Assembly (NCBI GenBank): GCA_964244885.1 | Contig: CAXTKD010000017.1 | Span: 3,146-67,145 of the forward strand | Source: CAXTKD01 sp964244885 | Lineage (GTDB): Bacteria > Pseudomonadota > Alphaproteobacteria > Sphingomonadales > Sphingomonadaceae | Direction: 5' to 3' | DNA length: 64,000 bases | Part shown: positions 1 through 8,817 of the stretch, piece by piece | Numbering within the stretch: position 1 is the first letter of the stretch | Layout: the number at the start of each line of letters is the position of its first letter | Notes under the pieces: model-generated | Database searches by the model: none | What the model was told of the DNA's origin: nothing | What the model saw: only the letters and a program-made list of their open reading frames with translations | Made by a program: the position numbers and the translations under genes

Positions 1-1764
1 CGCGACGTTACCCGTTGCCAGGAACGTGTCGGGGATCACCGAACCTGATTCCGAGCGATACTCGGCACCGATCGCAAGACCGACACCGCCGGCTCCCAAA
101 TCGACAAGATCCGAGTTGGTGATCGCGACGCTGGCAACCTGGGTCGTGTAGCGCTCCAGGTTGGTCGCGCCGATCGCCAGGTAGTTGGCAGCCGCGGTGC
201 TAAGATTGCCGTTGCCGAACAGGTTGGCGGGAACGCAGCCCGAAGCCCGAGACGTCGCGTCCGAGCATACCAACGTCCCACCGCCAGCGACACCCGCGAT
301 CGGAAGCGCGGATACAGCGCCCGTCGCGGGATTGAGGAAGGCCGTGCGCGTCGCAGCCAGGAAGTTCGTGATCGATACGTTGCCTTCCTGGCGCTGCGAG
401 TTGTCGGTGTGGGCATACATGTAATAGCCGTCGTACGACCAGCCGCCGCCGACATCGCCCTTGATGCCCGTCACGAACCGATAGGCATCGCGATTGTCGC
501 GAACGACGCGGGGACCGATACCGACCGTCCGGAAGCCGAAGTTCGGAACGTTGACATATCCGTCGTTGGCGACGGCCGGCGCCTGCGCCGTGCCGCCCGT
601 CGTCTGGGTTGCGTCGAGAGCCCGGAAGGCCGCCTGCGTCGCCGTCGAGAAAAACGGTGAGTTTACCTGAAGCTGGATGGTGCCGATCGCGCCACCCCGG
701 AAAGGGGTGCCGTTGCTGATCGGGGTCGCAGCCAGCTGCTGGGGAACGCGGTTGTTGATGAACTGCGTCTGGAAGTAAGGCCTGAACGCCTCGCTCACTT
801 CATATTCGCCCTGCGCGGAGAACAGGAAGCGCTCTTGCGGAACCTGCAGGTAGTTGATCGGGGCGTAGTTATAGGCATCGGTCGCCGCGACATAGGGCGA
901 CAGCGTCGCGCCGGCCGCGCCGGCCGCGAAGTCGTTGTTGTTGTTTCCGGTGCCGGCGGCAACGCCGAGGCCCGGAATGTTGACGCGACCCTGCGAGACG
1001 CTCGACGAGCCGCCGAAGATCGCGGTGCCGTCCTGGTTGTCCTGGAGAGCATTGAGCGCGAAAGCGCGCTGCCCGGCGAAGATCGACTTGCGCTTGGAGT
1101 AATCGACGAACATCGTGACGTTGCCGCGGCCGTCAGCGAAGTTGGTGCCGATCACACCATTGATGTCGAAGCGCGAACCGTCACCGCGGCTGCTGAGCTC
1201 GTAATTGGAATTGAACTCGGCGCCCTCGAAGTCGTGCCTCATGACGAAGTTGACGACGCCGGCAATGGCGTCCGACCCATAAACGGCCGAGCGGCCGCCG
1301 GTGACAACATCAACGCGCTCGATGAGAGCCGAGGGAATGGTGTTAAGATCGACGACCTGGTTAACGTCGTAGGAAACGTAGCGGCGGCCGTCGACGAGAA
1401 CCAGCGTGCGCTGCGTGCCAAGGCCGCGAAGATCGACCGTTGCGATGCCGCCGCCGGGGTTGTTGGACGTGCCAGTCGAGGCGGCGACGACCTGCGGGAG
1501 GTCATTCAGCACGTTCTCGACGTTCAGCGTGCCCTGAAGCTTGAACTCTTCTTGGCTGATCACGGCGACCGGGCTGGCCTGCTCCAGATCGGGGCGCGCG
1601 ATGCGCGAGCCGGTAACGACGATAGTCTCCGGCGTCTCGACCGACGCCGATGGCGGCGCGGCTTGCGCAAACGAGGGGCTGGCGAGGAAGGCAGCGCCGA
1701 TGACCATCGAGGCGGCGCTGGTCTTCAGCGCGGCTCGGTAGAGCGAGATGTTCGCGTTTTTCAA
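1..1764 (-). CDS. TonB-dependent outer-membrane receptor (3' end beyond window)
   Basis: Outer-membrane active-transport receptor powered by TonB-ExbBD; substrate unknown. I read the start as TTG at 1764, preceded by an AAGGAT ribosome site, and the reading frame stays open to base 1 (588 codons visible). The N-terminus has a signal peptide ending near SPSFAQA. A TonB-box-like ETIVVTGSR stretch follows, then plug-domain motifs: VENVLNDLPQVV, the NNPGGG loop, TVDLRGLGTQRTLVLVDGRR, and ERVDVVTGGRSAVYGSDAIAG. This plug type is common in sphingomonad and caulobacter receptors. The beta-barrel is only partly inside the window. The divergence-free neighbour upstream (1988-3277, same strand) is a TPR/aspartyl-hydroxylase gene, a pairing often seen beside such receptors. 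Family assignment is firm; ligand cannot be read. Confidence 0.9.
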   Translation of the reverse strand, partial: MKNANISLYRAALKTSAASMVIGAAFLASPSFAQAAPPSASVETPETIVVTGSRIARPDLEQASPVAVISQEEFKLQGTLNVENVLNDLPQVVAASTGTSNNPGGGIATVDLRGLGTQRTLVLVDGRRYVSYDVNQVVDLNTIPSALIERVDVVTGGRSAVYGSDAIAGVVNFVMRHDFEGAEFNSNYELSSRGDGSRFDINGVIGTNFADGRGNVTMFVDYSKRKSIFAGQRAFALNALQDNQDGTAIFGGSSSVSQGRVNIPGLGVAAGTGNNNNDFAAGAAGATLSPYVAATDAYNYAPINYLQVPQERFLFSAQGEYEVSEAFRPYFQTQFINNRVPQQLAATPISNGTPFRGGAIGTIQLQVNSPFFSTATQAAFRALDATQTTGGTAQAPAVANDGYVNVPNFGFRTVGIGPRVVRDNRDAYRFVTGIKGDVGGGWSYDGYYMYAHTDNSQRQEGNVSITNFLAATRTAFLNPATGAVSALPIAGVAGGGTLVCSDATSRASGCVPANLFGNGNLSTAAANYLAIGATNLERYTTQVASVAITNSDLVDLGAGGVGLAIGAEYRSESGSVIPDTFLATGNVA

Positions 1765-1987
1765 GTCCCTGATCCTTATTCTGATTCCCTGATTGAGACA
1801 TCGGACTGTCTCGAACCTTCTCTGATCGCACCCACGATCAAGTCGGACGAAACTCGTCACAGCGTCCCAAAGCCATTGGCCTAACCCGGTTGAAGCGCAG
1901 TTTGCAGGGAACTGTAAAGGACCCGCCCATCGCCTGCGACGCAACGACCAGAGGTTGTGGCCTTTTTATCACAAGCTCGAAGCTGCC
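1765..1987. other. Intergenic leader region of the receptor gene
   Basis: This 223-base stretch separates the stop of the TPR/hydroxylase gene from the receptor start. It probably contains the receptor promoter and leader, but I cannot point to a convincing -35/-10 pair, a clear operator or an intrinsic terminator. Nothing coding is supported on either strand. Confidence 0.4.
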
Positions 1988-3277
1988 CTACATCGCTTGC
2001 CATGGAAGAGAGCCATAATAGCGATCGAAGCCTGCGCTTGTGGCGCGGACCAGCGCCCGGTCACGCTCGTGCAGCAAGGGATTCCATACATCGAAGATCA
2101 GAATGGCGCGCGGCTGATCGCTGCGATTCCAGGCCTCGTGCTCGATCGTATCGTCGAAAACCCATGCTTCGCCGGTCCGCCAAGCCCGAGTCTGCGCACC
2201 GACCCTGAAATGGCAACCTTCTGGCACTTCCAGCGCAAGATGCGCCGTACCCCGCGTATTTGTGACACCGGTATGGGGCGGTATGTGTGTTCTAGGGCGA
2301 AGCAACGAGAAGAATGCAGTGGGCGCCCGTCCGGGCACATCGGATCGGGGTATTGCGCGTAACGCTGCCGCGGTTCGGGGGCAGCGCGCGAGATTTTCCT
2401 CGATCGCCACGCCATCCTTCCAAAGAAAAAAGGCGCTCCACGCGGGCGAATGGTTGAGCTCAGCCCATTGGTTGACGGGCTGCCCCGGCGCGAAGGCGAC
2501 GTAAGGCATAAAACCGGAGTCTTCAGAAATCACCGCAAGGCACTCGTCGCGGATAGCGGCGCTTTCAGCCTCCAGCGTTTCGATCCAGGGAAAGCTCGCC
2601 CGGTCGAAAAACTCGATGGCCGACAGGTAAGGAAAGTGCATTTGGGTCGGTTGCGAAACATAGACCCGGTCGCCCAACAGGGCGTTGAGGCAGCGGTCGA
2701 AGTGATCGCGCTCGCCAGGGGTCCGCTCGGCTCGCAAGTCTGAAATCGCCGCAGCCATGGACGACCGCAATCCCTGCAGATCCGCAGCTATGACCTCCCG
2801 CCCATGCGCGATAGCCGCTGCCAGTTGGGGCGGCATTCCGCTGGCGGGCGGACCACATTTGATCAGATCACCGTAGACCCGAGCCGCACGGCGGAGATCG
2901 CCCTGTCGCTCGTGCCACTGTGCTTTGTGCAGGAGGGCCAGTACCATGTAAGGATCGGCAGCGAGCGCCCGTTCAAGAGCGGCGATTTCGCCGCCATCAT
3001 CTCCACCAAGGCGACAAGCGCCCGCCAAATTGAGCCAAATCGCAGGCGCGCTGGGGTCCGCATCCGCGGCGCGTTGCAGATACGCCCGTGCTTCCTTGGC
3101 GTTTCCTTCGGCCAGAGCCCGGCTTCCGAGGGCATTCAGCGCCCGAGCGTTCGCCGGATCAGCGGCGACGATCGCGGCAAGAGCTCGCCGTTCATCCTCA
3201 CGGCGCCCGGCTAGCCGGGCATTCTCGGCGGCTTGGAACAGGCCGCTAACTTCGGGACGAACGGATCTCTCTGACAT
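1988..3277 (-). CDS. TPR-repeat aspartyl/asparaginyl beta-hydroxylase
   Basis: Predicted Fe(II)/2-oxoglutarate dioxygenase of 429 residues. Residues about 10-170 are TPR helices (for example ALNALGSRALAEGNAKEARAYLQRA). The C-terminal domain has the AspH/LpxO signature: IPPHTGVTNTRG with iron ligand H335, then WVFDDTIEHEAWN with H380, and R390 in QPRAILIFDVW as the expected 2-oxoglutarate contact. There is no signal peptide, so it probably acts in the cytoplasm. The family hydroxylates Asp/Asn side chains or, in LpxO, lipid A acyl chains; the TPR half suggests a protein partner or substrate. It lies immediately upstream of the TonB receptor on the same strand and may be co-regulated. The true target is unknown. 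Confidence 0.85.
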   Translation of the reverse strand: MSERSVRPEVSGLFQAAENARLAGRREDERRALAAIVAADPANARALNALGSRALAEGNAKEARAYLQRAADADPSAPAIWLNLAGACRLGGDDGGEIAALERALAADPYMVLALLHKAQWHERQGDLRRAARVYGDLIKCGPPASGMPPQLAAAIAHGREVIAADLQGLRSSMAAAISDLRAERTPGERDHFDRCLNALLGDRVYVSQPTQMHFPYLSAIEFFDRASFPWIETLEAESAAIRDECLAVISEDSGFMPYVAFAPGQPVNQWAELNHSPAWSAFFLWKDGVAIEENLARCPRTAAALRAIPRSDVPGRAPTAFFSLLRPRTHIPPHTGVTNTRGTAHLALEVPEGCHFRVGAQTRAWRTGEAWVFDDTIEHEAWNRSDQPRAILIFDVWNPLLHERDRALVRATSAGFDRYYGSLPWQAM

Positions 3278-3388
3278 GTCGCGAATATATAAAATGCGGC
3301 GGGCAAAGCCAGTGTCGCGGAACCACGTTGCCCAACGCCTACGTAACAGGCACGGTGTAGCGGTGCGACAGATAGCATGGAGGACGCG

Positions 3389-3892
3389 GTGCGGACGATT
3401 TTATTGATCGGTATGAGCGTCGGGTTGAGCGCAGCGGCTCCAACGTCGAATCGCGCGGCGGTGGTGGGTGCGGTGACCGATTGCCGCACCATTGCGGACA
3501 GCAGTACTCGGCTAGCCTGCTACGACAGCGCGGTTGCCGCTCTCGACACAGCCGCGACGAAGAAGGACATCGTCGTCCTTGATCGCGAGGAGGTTCGCCA
3601 GACGCGGCGAGGGCTATTTGGCTTCGCCCTTCCCAAACTGCCCTTCTTCAAAGGAGACGATTCGAAGGATACGGCTCCGACGGAGATCGTTGCCACCGTG
3701 CAAAGCATGCGGCCGTTGGGTTACGGCAAATGGCGCGTCGTGCTCGATGACGGGGCGGTATGGGACACGACCGAGGTGGTGCGTCGCGATCCGCACGAGG
3801 GCAGCAAAGTCCGGATCAAGTCCGCTGTTCTTGGCAGCTTTATGATGAATATCGATGGCGCCGCGGCGGTGCGGGTAAGACGAGAACGCTAG
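3389..3892 (+). CDS. Small exported protein of unknown function
   Basis: I start this at GTG 3389 rather than ATG 3377, because a perfect GGAGG lies five bases before the GTG. The 167-residue product begins with a short hydrophobic segment (ILLIGMSVGLSAAAPT) that looks like a signal peptide. Next comes a motif widespread in small proteobacterial periplasmic proteins, DCRTIADSSTRLACYDSAV, with two cysteines that could form a disulfide. The C-terminal half is beta-rich (KWRVVLDDGAVWDTTEV, KVRIKSAVLGSFMM) and ends in basic residues. It is divergent from the hydroxylase gene at 3277 and convergent with the M23 peptidase; their stop codons overlap by four bases. Function is not recognised. Confidence 0.75.
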   Translation: MRTILLIGMSVGLSAAAPTSNRAAVVGAVTDCRTIADSSTRLACYDSAVAALDTAATKKDIVVLDREEVRQTRRGLFGFALPKLPFFKGDDSKDTAPTEIVATVQSMRPLGYGKWRVVLDDGAVWDTTEVVRRDPHEGSKVRIKSAVLGSFMMNIDGAAAVRVRRER

Positions 3893-4779
3893 GGCGCGTT
3901 GCCCCCCGGCGGCACCAGCAGTTGCGGATCGACGCGGACCTCGCCCCAGCTCAGCGCCCAATGGAGGTGGGGGCCGGTGGCGCGGCCGGTCATGCCGATC
4001 AGGCCGACGCGCTGGCCCTGCGCGACGTGGTCACCGACCTTCACGAGGATTTTGCTCAGGTGGAGGAAGTTCGAATAGAGGCCGTTGCCGTGATCGAGGA
4101 TCAGGAGGTTGCCCTCCAGGCTGAACGGCTTGTCGGCGGCGAGCACGACCACCGCATCGGCGGGCGCGACCGCCGGCGTCCCGGCGGGGGCTGCGATGTC
4201 GAGCCCGGCATGGGGATCGCGCGGCACGCCGCCCAGGATGCGCTGCGAGCCGTAGACGCCGCTGATCCGGCCCTTCGCCGGCCAGATGAAGCGCTCGGTC
4301 CAGCCGACGGCATCGCTGGGCCTGGCGCGGGCGGCGGCGATTCGCGCCTTCTCGTCGGCGCGGAGCGCATCCCACACGGGATCGGGCGGGCCGCTATATT
4401 GCCTGAGCTGCGGGATTCGCTCGATCTTGAAGGTGCGCGGCGTGATGCGCAGCGCCTCGCGGACTCGGGTGCCGTCGGCCATCCGCGCCTCGACCATCGC
4501 GGTGTCGGCCGCGTCGCGCCCGAAGCCGACGAGGAAGCGGCGTTTCGCGTCCAGCCGGAGCGGCTTGCTGTCGAGCGTCGCCGAGACCGTTCCGGGCGGC
4601 GCCTGGCCGACCGCGAGGCCACCCTGCGTCAGCGCGCCCTGGAAGGCGAAGTCGCCATCGACGACCCGCTCGACCGGGCGGACGACCGCGGCGGCCGAGG
4701 GCGTGCGTGCGGCGGGCGGCGTCGGCGTCACCTGGTGCGAGCAGGCCGCAAGCAGGCCGAGCAAGGCAAGGCGGCGCAC
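3889..4779 (-). CDS. M23-family peptidoglycan metallopeptidase, lipoprotein
   Basis: Cell-envelope endopeptidase of the LytM/M23 family, 296 residues. The start is GTG 4779, which overlaps the previous gene's stop as TAGTG. The protein begins VRRLALLGLLAACSHQ, a lipoprotein signal with an LAAC lipobox. A beta-rich middle precedes the M23 domain, in which GVPRDPHAGLDIAAPAGTP supplies the HxxxD zinc ligands and GPHLHWALSWGEVRVDPQLL supplies the HLH ligands. LILDHGNGLYSNFLHLSKI is the usual core strand pair. All metal ligands are present, so it should be active rather than a degenerate activator. It is last in a three-gene operon with xseA and DUF2093. Confidence 0.9.
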   Translation of the reverse strand: MRRLALLGLLAACSHQVTPTPPAARTPSAAAVVRPVERVVDGDFAFQGALTQGGLAVGQAPPGTVSATLDSKPLRLDAKRRFLVGFGRDAADTAMVEARMADGTRVREALRITPRTFKIERIPQLRQYSGPPDPVWDALRADEKARIAAARARPSDAVGWTERFIWPAKGRISGVYGSQRILGGVPRDPHAGLDIAAPAGTPAVAPADAVVVLAADKPFSLEGNLLILDHGNGLYSNFLHLSKILVKVGDHVAQGQRVGLIGMTGRATGPHLHWALSWGEVRVDPQLLVPPGGNAP

Positions 4780-4997
4780 TACAGCTTCCCCGCGGCGCGC
4801 GCCTCGGCGTAGCGCTTGGTCGCGATCTCGGGCGTCGCATAGGCTTCCTGCAGCTCCGAGCTCCAGTAGCGCAAATTGGGCAGCGGAATGCGGGCGCCGC
4901 TGACCGCGCAGACGACATGGTCGCCGGCGCCGAGCACCCGGAAGCTGCCGGAGAGATAGTGGAGACGCGCCTGGCGGCCGCCGGTGAAACTCAGCAT
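4779..4997 (-). CDS. DUF2093 family protein
   Basis: A 72-residue cytoplasmic protein matching DUF2093, a small alphaproteobacterial family: ARLHYLSGSFRVLGAGDHVVCAV, then IPLPNLRYWSSELQEAYATPEIA. The DHVVCAVSG segment has one conserved cysteine and there is no membrane segment or signal peptide. Its start (ATG 4997) overlaps the xseA stop as TGATG and its stop overlaps the M23 start, so the three genes are probably translationally coupled. No function is established for the family. Confidence 0.85.
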   Translation of the reverse strand: MLSFTGGRQARLHYLSGSFRVLGAGDHVVCAVSGARIPLPNLRYWSSELQEAYATPEIATKRYAEARAAGKL

Positions 4998-6292
4998 CAG
5001 AACAGCACTCCCTGGCGCGGCACGGCGCGGGTATCGGCGGCAATATGGCCGTCGGCGAACTCGATTTGAAGCGTCTGCGCCGATTTGGCCGCATCGACGC
5101 CGGTGATCAGCGCGCCGTCCTTGTCGCGAACCAGCGCGAAGCCTCGGGCCAGGGTCGCCTGATAGTTGAGCGACGCGAACAGCCGGCTGGTCGCCTCAAG
5201 CCGTGAGCGGGCGCGCTCGGCGAAGCGCTCGACCAGCGCGGGGCGGAGCGCGGCGCCGGCGCGCTCGTAATGCGTGCGGTGGACCTGGATGTTGGCGGAG
5301 AGGCCGCGCGGCAGGCGCTCGGCGAGCTCGTCGAAGCGCTGCTGCTTGGCGCCGAGGAGGGTGCGGAGGCTCGGCAGGCGGCAGGCGACCGCCGCGACCC
5401 GCTCGGCGCGCGCCGCCATGCACTTGGCATTGGCGCGCTCGGCACGGAGCGCCAGGTCGGCGACGGTCAGCCGAAGCTCCTCGCGCACCGGCACCGCCAT
5501 CTCAGCGGCGGCGGTCGGGGTCGGCGCGCGGCGGTCGGCGGCGAAGTCGACGAGCGTGGTGTCGGTCTCGTGGCCGACCGCGGAGATCGTCGGGATTTGC
5601 GAGGACGCGACGGCGCGGACCACCGCCTCCTCGTTGAACGCCCACAAATCCTCGATCGAGCCGCCGCCGCGCGCGACGATCAGCAGGTCGGGCCGGTCGG
5701 CGCCCGTCATCGCGTTGAAGCCCTCGACCGCGGCGGCAATCTGCGCCGCCGCCCCCTCCCCCTGCACCAGCACCGGCCAGACGATGACGCGGCGCGGGAA
5801 GCGGTCGGCAAGGCGGTGGAGGATGTCGCGGATCACCGCGCCGGTCGGCGAGGTGACGACGCCGATGACCTGCGGCAGGAACGGCAGGCGGCGCTTCCGG
5901 TCGGGGTGGAACAGGCCTTCGGCGGCGAGCTTGGCTTTCCGCTGTTCCAGCAGCGCCATCAGCGCGCCGGCGCCGGCGGGCTCCAGGCTCTCGATGACGA
6001 TCTGGTATTTGGAGCGGCCGGGGTAGGTGGTGAGACGGCCAGTGGCGATCACCTCCAGCCCGTCCTCTGGGCGGAAACGAAGCGCCTGCACCCCCGCCTT
6101 CCACATCACGCCGTCGAGCACCGCGCGCTCGTCCTTGAGGCAGAGATAGGCGTGGCCCGAGGCGGCGATCTTGAGGCCCGAGATTTCGCCGCGCACGCGC
6201 ACCTGCCCGAAGGCGCTTTCGACGGTGCGCTTCAGCGCGCCGGCGATCTCCGACACCGAATATTCGGGGGTGTTTGCGGGGGCGGTCGCCAT
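4997..6292 (-). CDS. xseA: Exodeoxyribonuclease VII large subunit
   Basis: XseA, catalytic subunit of exonuclease VII, degrades single-stranded DNA in both directions during repair; 431 residues, normal length. The N-terminal OB fold is visible as VRVRGEISGLKIAASGHAYLCLKD, followed by the nuclease core: VIGVVTSPTGAVIRDILHRLADRFP, LLIVARGGGSIEDLWAFNEE, and SAVGHETDTTLVDFAADRRAPTPTAAAE. The long helical C-terminus (about 260-400) is expected to carry the small-subunit binding region. xseB is not in the window. An ATG at 6292 with GGAG upstream is the start. It is transcribed divergently from purD, with only 38 bases between. Confidence 0.97.
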   Translation of the reverse strand: MATAPANTPEYSVSEIAGALKRTVESAFGQVRVRGEISGLKIAASGHAYLCLKDERAVLDGVMWKAGVQALRFRPEDGLEVIATGRLTTYPGRSKYQIVIESLEPAGAGALMALLEQRKAKLAAEGLFHPDRKRRLPFLPQVIGVVTSPTGAVIRDILHRLADRFPRRVIVWPVLVQGEGAAAQIAAAVEGFNAMTGADRPDLLIVARGGGSIEDLWAFNEEAVVRAVASSQIPTISAVGHETDTTLVDFAADRRAPTPTAAAEMAVPVREELRLTVADLALRAERANAKCMAARAERVAAVACRLPSLRTLLGAKQQRFDELAERLPRGLSANIQVHRTHYERAGAALRPALVERFAERARSRLEATSRLFASLNYQATLARGFALVRDKDGALITGVDAAKSAQTLQIEFADGHIAADTRAVPRQGVLF

Positions 6293-6330
6293 GTTGTCTC
6301 CGTAAGGGGCCGTCTCTACAACGCCCGCCC

Positions 6331-7620
6331 GTGGGAAGCGAGACGGTCAACACTCTGGTCATCGGCGGCGGCGGGCGCGAGCATGCGCTGTGCTGGAAGC
6401 TCGCCCAATCCCTTCGGATTAGGCGACTCTACTGCGCGCCGGGCAATCCGGGAATCGCGAACACTGCAGAGTGCGTCGCGATCGACAGCGCCGACCATAA
6501 CGCGGTGATCGCCTTCTGCCGGAGCCATGACATCGGCCTCGTTGTCGTCGGCCCCGAACAGCCGCTGGTCGAGGGGCTGGTGGACAGCCTCGACGCCGCC
6601 GGCATCCGCGCCTTCGGGCCGAGCCGGGCGGCGGCGCAGCTTGAGGGGTCGAAGGGCTTCACCAAGGCGCTGTGCGCGGCGAACGGCATCCCGACCGCAG
6701 GTTTCGCAACCTTTACCGAGGCGGGCGCGGCGGAGGCCTATCTCGCGAGCCAGCCCTATCCGATCGTCGTCAAGGCCGATGGCCTCGCGGCGGGCAAGGG
6801 CGTGGTGATCGCCGCCGACAAGGCCGAGGCCGAGGCGGCGATCGACATGATGTTCGGCGGCGGCTTCGGTGAGGCCGGGGCGAGCGTCGTCATCGAAGAG
6901 TTCATGGCCGGCGAGGAAGCGAGCTTCTTCGCGCTGGTCGATGGCGAGACGGCGGTCGCGCTAGAGGGCGCGCAGGACCACAAGCGCGTCGGCGAGGGCG
7001 ACACCGGGCCGAACACCGGCGGCATGGGCGCCTATTCCCCCGCCCCCGTGCTGACCGAGGCGATGAAGGCGCGCGTGATGCGCGAGATCGTCGAGCCTAC
7101 GGCGAAGGCGATGGTGGCGATGGGCTGCCCGTTTCGCGGCGTGCTGTTCGCCGGGCTGATGATCGGCGCCGATGGCCCCAAGCTCATCGAGTATAACGCG
7201 CGCTTCGGCGACCCCGAGACGCAGGTGCTGATGGCGCGGCTGGACAGCGACCTGCTGGAACTGCTGCTCGCCGCCTGCGACGGCACGCTGGCGAGCGTCA
7301 CGCCCAAATGGCGCGACGACGCGGCGCTGACGGTGGTGATGGCGGCCGAGGGTTATCCGGGGACGCCGTTGAAGGGCAGCGTCATCCGCGGCGTCGAGAC
7401 GGCGGAGGCGGCGGGAGCGATCGTTTTCCACGCCGGCACCGCGCTCCACGACGGCAGCCTGGTCGCGAACGGCGGCCGGGTGCTCGCCGTCACTGGCATT
7501 GGCGCTAGCGTGACCGAGGCCGCCCGCGCGGCCTATGCCGGGATCGACGCGATCGACTGGGCCGGCGGCTTCTGCCGCCGCGACATCGGCCGGCGCGCGA
7601 TCGAGCGGGAGACACCATGA
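6331..7620 (+). CDS. purD: Phosphoribosylamine--glycine ligase
   Basis: PurD joins phosphoribosylamine and glycine with ATP, the second step of purine synthesis. GTG 6331 gives 429 residues beginning VGSETVNTLVIGGGGREHALCWKL; no good ribosome site precedes it, so a nearby alternative is possible. Family motifs are IGGGGREHA, VVVGPEQPLVEGLVD, the ATP-grasp loop VVKADGLAAGKGVV, DHKRVGEGDTGPNTGGMGAYSPAP, and YNARFGDPETQVLM. The stop overlaps the next start as ATGA, which suggests coupling to the phosphotransferase gene. Confidence 0.95.
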   Translation: MGSETVNTLVIGGGGREHALCWKLAQSLRIRRLYCAPGNPGIANTAECVAIDSADHNAVIAFCRSHDIGLVVVGPEQPLVEGLVDSLDAAGIRAFGPSRAAAQLEGSKGFTKALCAANGIPTAGFATFTEAGAAEAYLASQPYPIVVKADGLAAGKGVVIAADKAEAEAAIDMMFGGGFGEAGASVVIEEFMAGEEASFFALVDGETAVALEGAQDHKRVGEGDTGPNTGGMGAYSPAPVLTEAMKARVMREIVEPTAKAMVAMGCPFRGVLFAGLMIGADGPKLIEYNARFGDPETQVLMARLDSDLLELLLAACDGTLASVTPKWRDDAALTVVMAAEGYPGTPLKGSVIRGVETAEAAGAIVFHAGTALHDGSLVANGGRVLAVTGIGASVTEAARAAYAGIDAIDWAGGFCRRDIGRRAIERETP

Positions 7621-8684
7621 GCGACGGCAACCGGCAGGCGATCAACAGCGGCACCGGAGCGGTGCGCGAAGGTCTGGGCTTCGACGTCGCGGCGCTCAAT
7701 GCCTGGATGCGCGAGCAGGTCGAGGGCTATTCCGGGCCGCTGACGGTCGAGCAGTTCAAGGGCGGGCAGTCGAACCCGACCTACAAGCTGATGACTCCCG
7801 CCCGAAATTACGTCCTGCGCCGCAAGCCGCCGGGCGCACTGCTCAAGTCGGCCCATGCGGTCGATCGCGAATATGCGGTGATCTCGGCGCTGGGGACGAC
7901 GGGCTTTCCGGTCGCCAAGGCCTATGGCCTGTGCACCGACGATGCTGTGATCGGCACCTGGTTCTACGTCATGGATTGCGTCGATGGCCGGGTGATCTGG
8001 GACCCGGCGTTCCCGGGCATGAGCGCCGAGGCGAGGGCCGCGCACTTCGACGCGATGAACGAGACGATCGCCCGGCTGCACAGAGTCGACTATGCGGCGA
8101 TCGGCCTGTCGGACTACGGCAAGCCCGGCAATTATTTCGCGCGCCAGATCGGGCGCTGGTCGAGGCACTATCTGGAGGACGAGGCGGCGGGTCGGGTGCC
8201 GGCGATGGACCGGCTGGTCGAATGGCTGCCCGCCAACATTCCGGACGGCGACGACACCAGCATCGTCCACGGCGACTACCGCTGCGACAACATGATCTTC
8301 GATGCCGCCGAACCGAAAGTCCGCGCGGTGCTCGACTGGGAGCTCTCGACGCTCGGCCACCCGCTCGCCGACTTCAGCTATCACCTGATGATGTACCGGA
8401 TGCCCGACGGCACGGGGCTTGCGGACACCGATCTGGAAGCGCTCGGCATCCCGAGCGAGGCCGAGTACGTCGCCGCCTATTGCGCACGGACCGGGCGGGC
8501 GGGGCTGCCAAACCTCGACTTCTACATGGCGTTCAACATGTTCCGGCTGGCGGCGATCGTCCACGGCATCCGCGGCCGCGTGGCGCGGGGAACGGCGGCG
8601 TCGAGCCATGCGAAGGACATGGCGAAGCGCGTCGAGCCGCTCGCCGAGGCGGCTTGGGGGGAAGCAGTGAAGGCGGGGGCGTAA
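7617..8684 (+). CDS. Aminoglycoside-phosphotransferase-fold kinase (ACAD10-type)
   Basis: Kinase-fold protein of 355 residues in the APH family group found with acyl-CoA dehydrogenases. The ATP-binding half shows VEQFKGGQSNPTYKL and NYVLRRKPPGALLKSAHAVDREY. The catalytic loop is SIVHGDYRCDNMIFD, and metal binding is RAVLDWELSTLGHPLADFSY. The best-studied relatives phosphorylate hydroxyacyl substrates for 2- or 4-hydroxy acid breakdown, but the substrate here cannot be read. It overlaps purD by four bases, which is positional coupling without obvious functional logic. It is not expected to be an antibiotic-resistance enzyme. Confidence 0.85.
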   Translation: MSDGNRQAINSGTGAVREGLGFDVAALNAWMREQVEGYSGPLTVEQFKGGQSNPTYKLMTPARNYVLRRKPPGALLKSAHAVDREYAVISALGTTGFPVAKAYGLCTDDAVIGTWFYVMDCVDGRVIWDPAFPGMSAEARAAHFDAMNETIARLHRVDYAAIGLSDYGKPGNYFARQIGRWSRHYLEDEAAGRVPAMDRLVEWLPANIPDGDDTSIVHGDYRCDNMIFDAAEPKVRAVLDWELSTLGHPLADFSYHLMMYRMPDGTGLADTDLEALGIPSEAEYVAAYCARTGRAGLPNLDFYMAFNMFRLAAIVHGIRGRVARGTAASSHAKDMAKRVEPLAEAAWGEAVKAGA

Positions 8685-8689
8685 TTCTC

Positions 8690-8810
8690 TTCTTGCCCCT
8701 CTCCTTCAGGGGAGGGGTAGGGTGGGGACGGCGCGGGGCATCGAACGCTGCGTCTCAAGACCCAGCTCAGAACCCCACCCCAACCCCTCCCCTGAAGGAG
8801 AGGGGCAAAG
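8690..8810. repeat. Palindromic intergenic repeat, family A (copy 1)
   Basis: Two inverted arms, 8690-8727 and 8773-8810, match over about 38 bases with one evident mismatch. Each arm also contains a smaller self-complementary core (CCCCTCTCC-TTCA-GGGGAGGGG type). It lies between two convergent genes, so it could act as a bidirectional terminator or a REP-like element. The same core recurs at 47539 and 58195. Confidence 0.85.
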
Positions 8811-8817
8811 AAGAAGT

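Noticed and set aside
7617..8684. Aminoglycoside resistance gene
   Set aside because: The kinase fold is shared, but the sequence matches the acyl-CoA dehydrogenase-associated phosphotransferase group, and its context is housekeeping.
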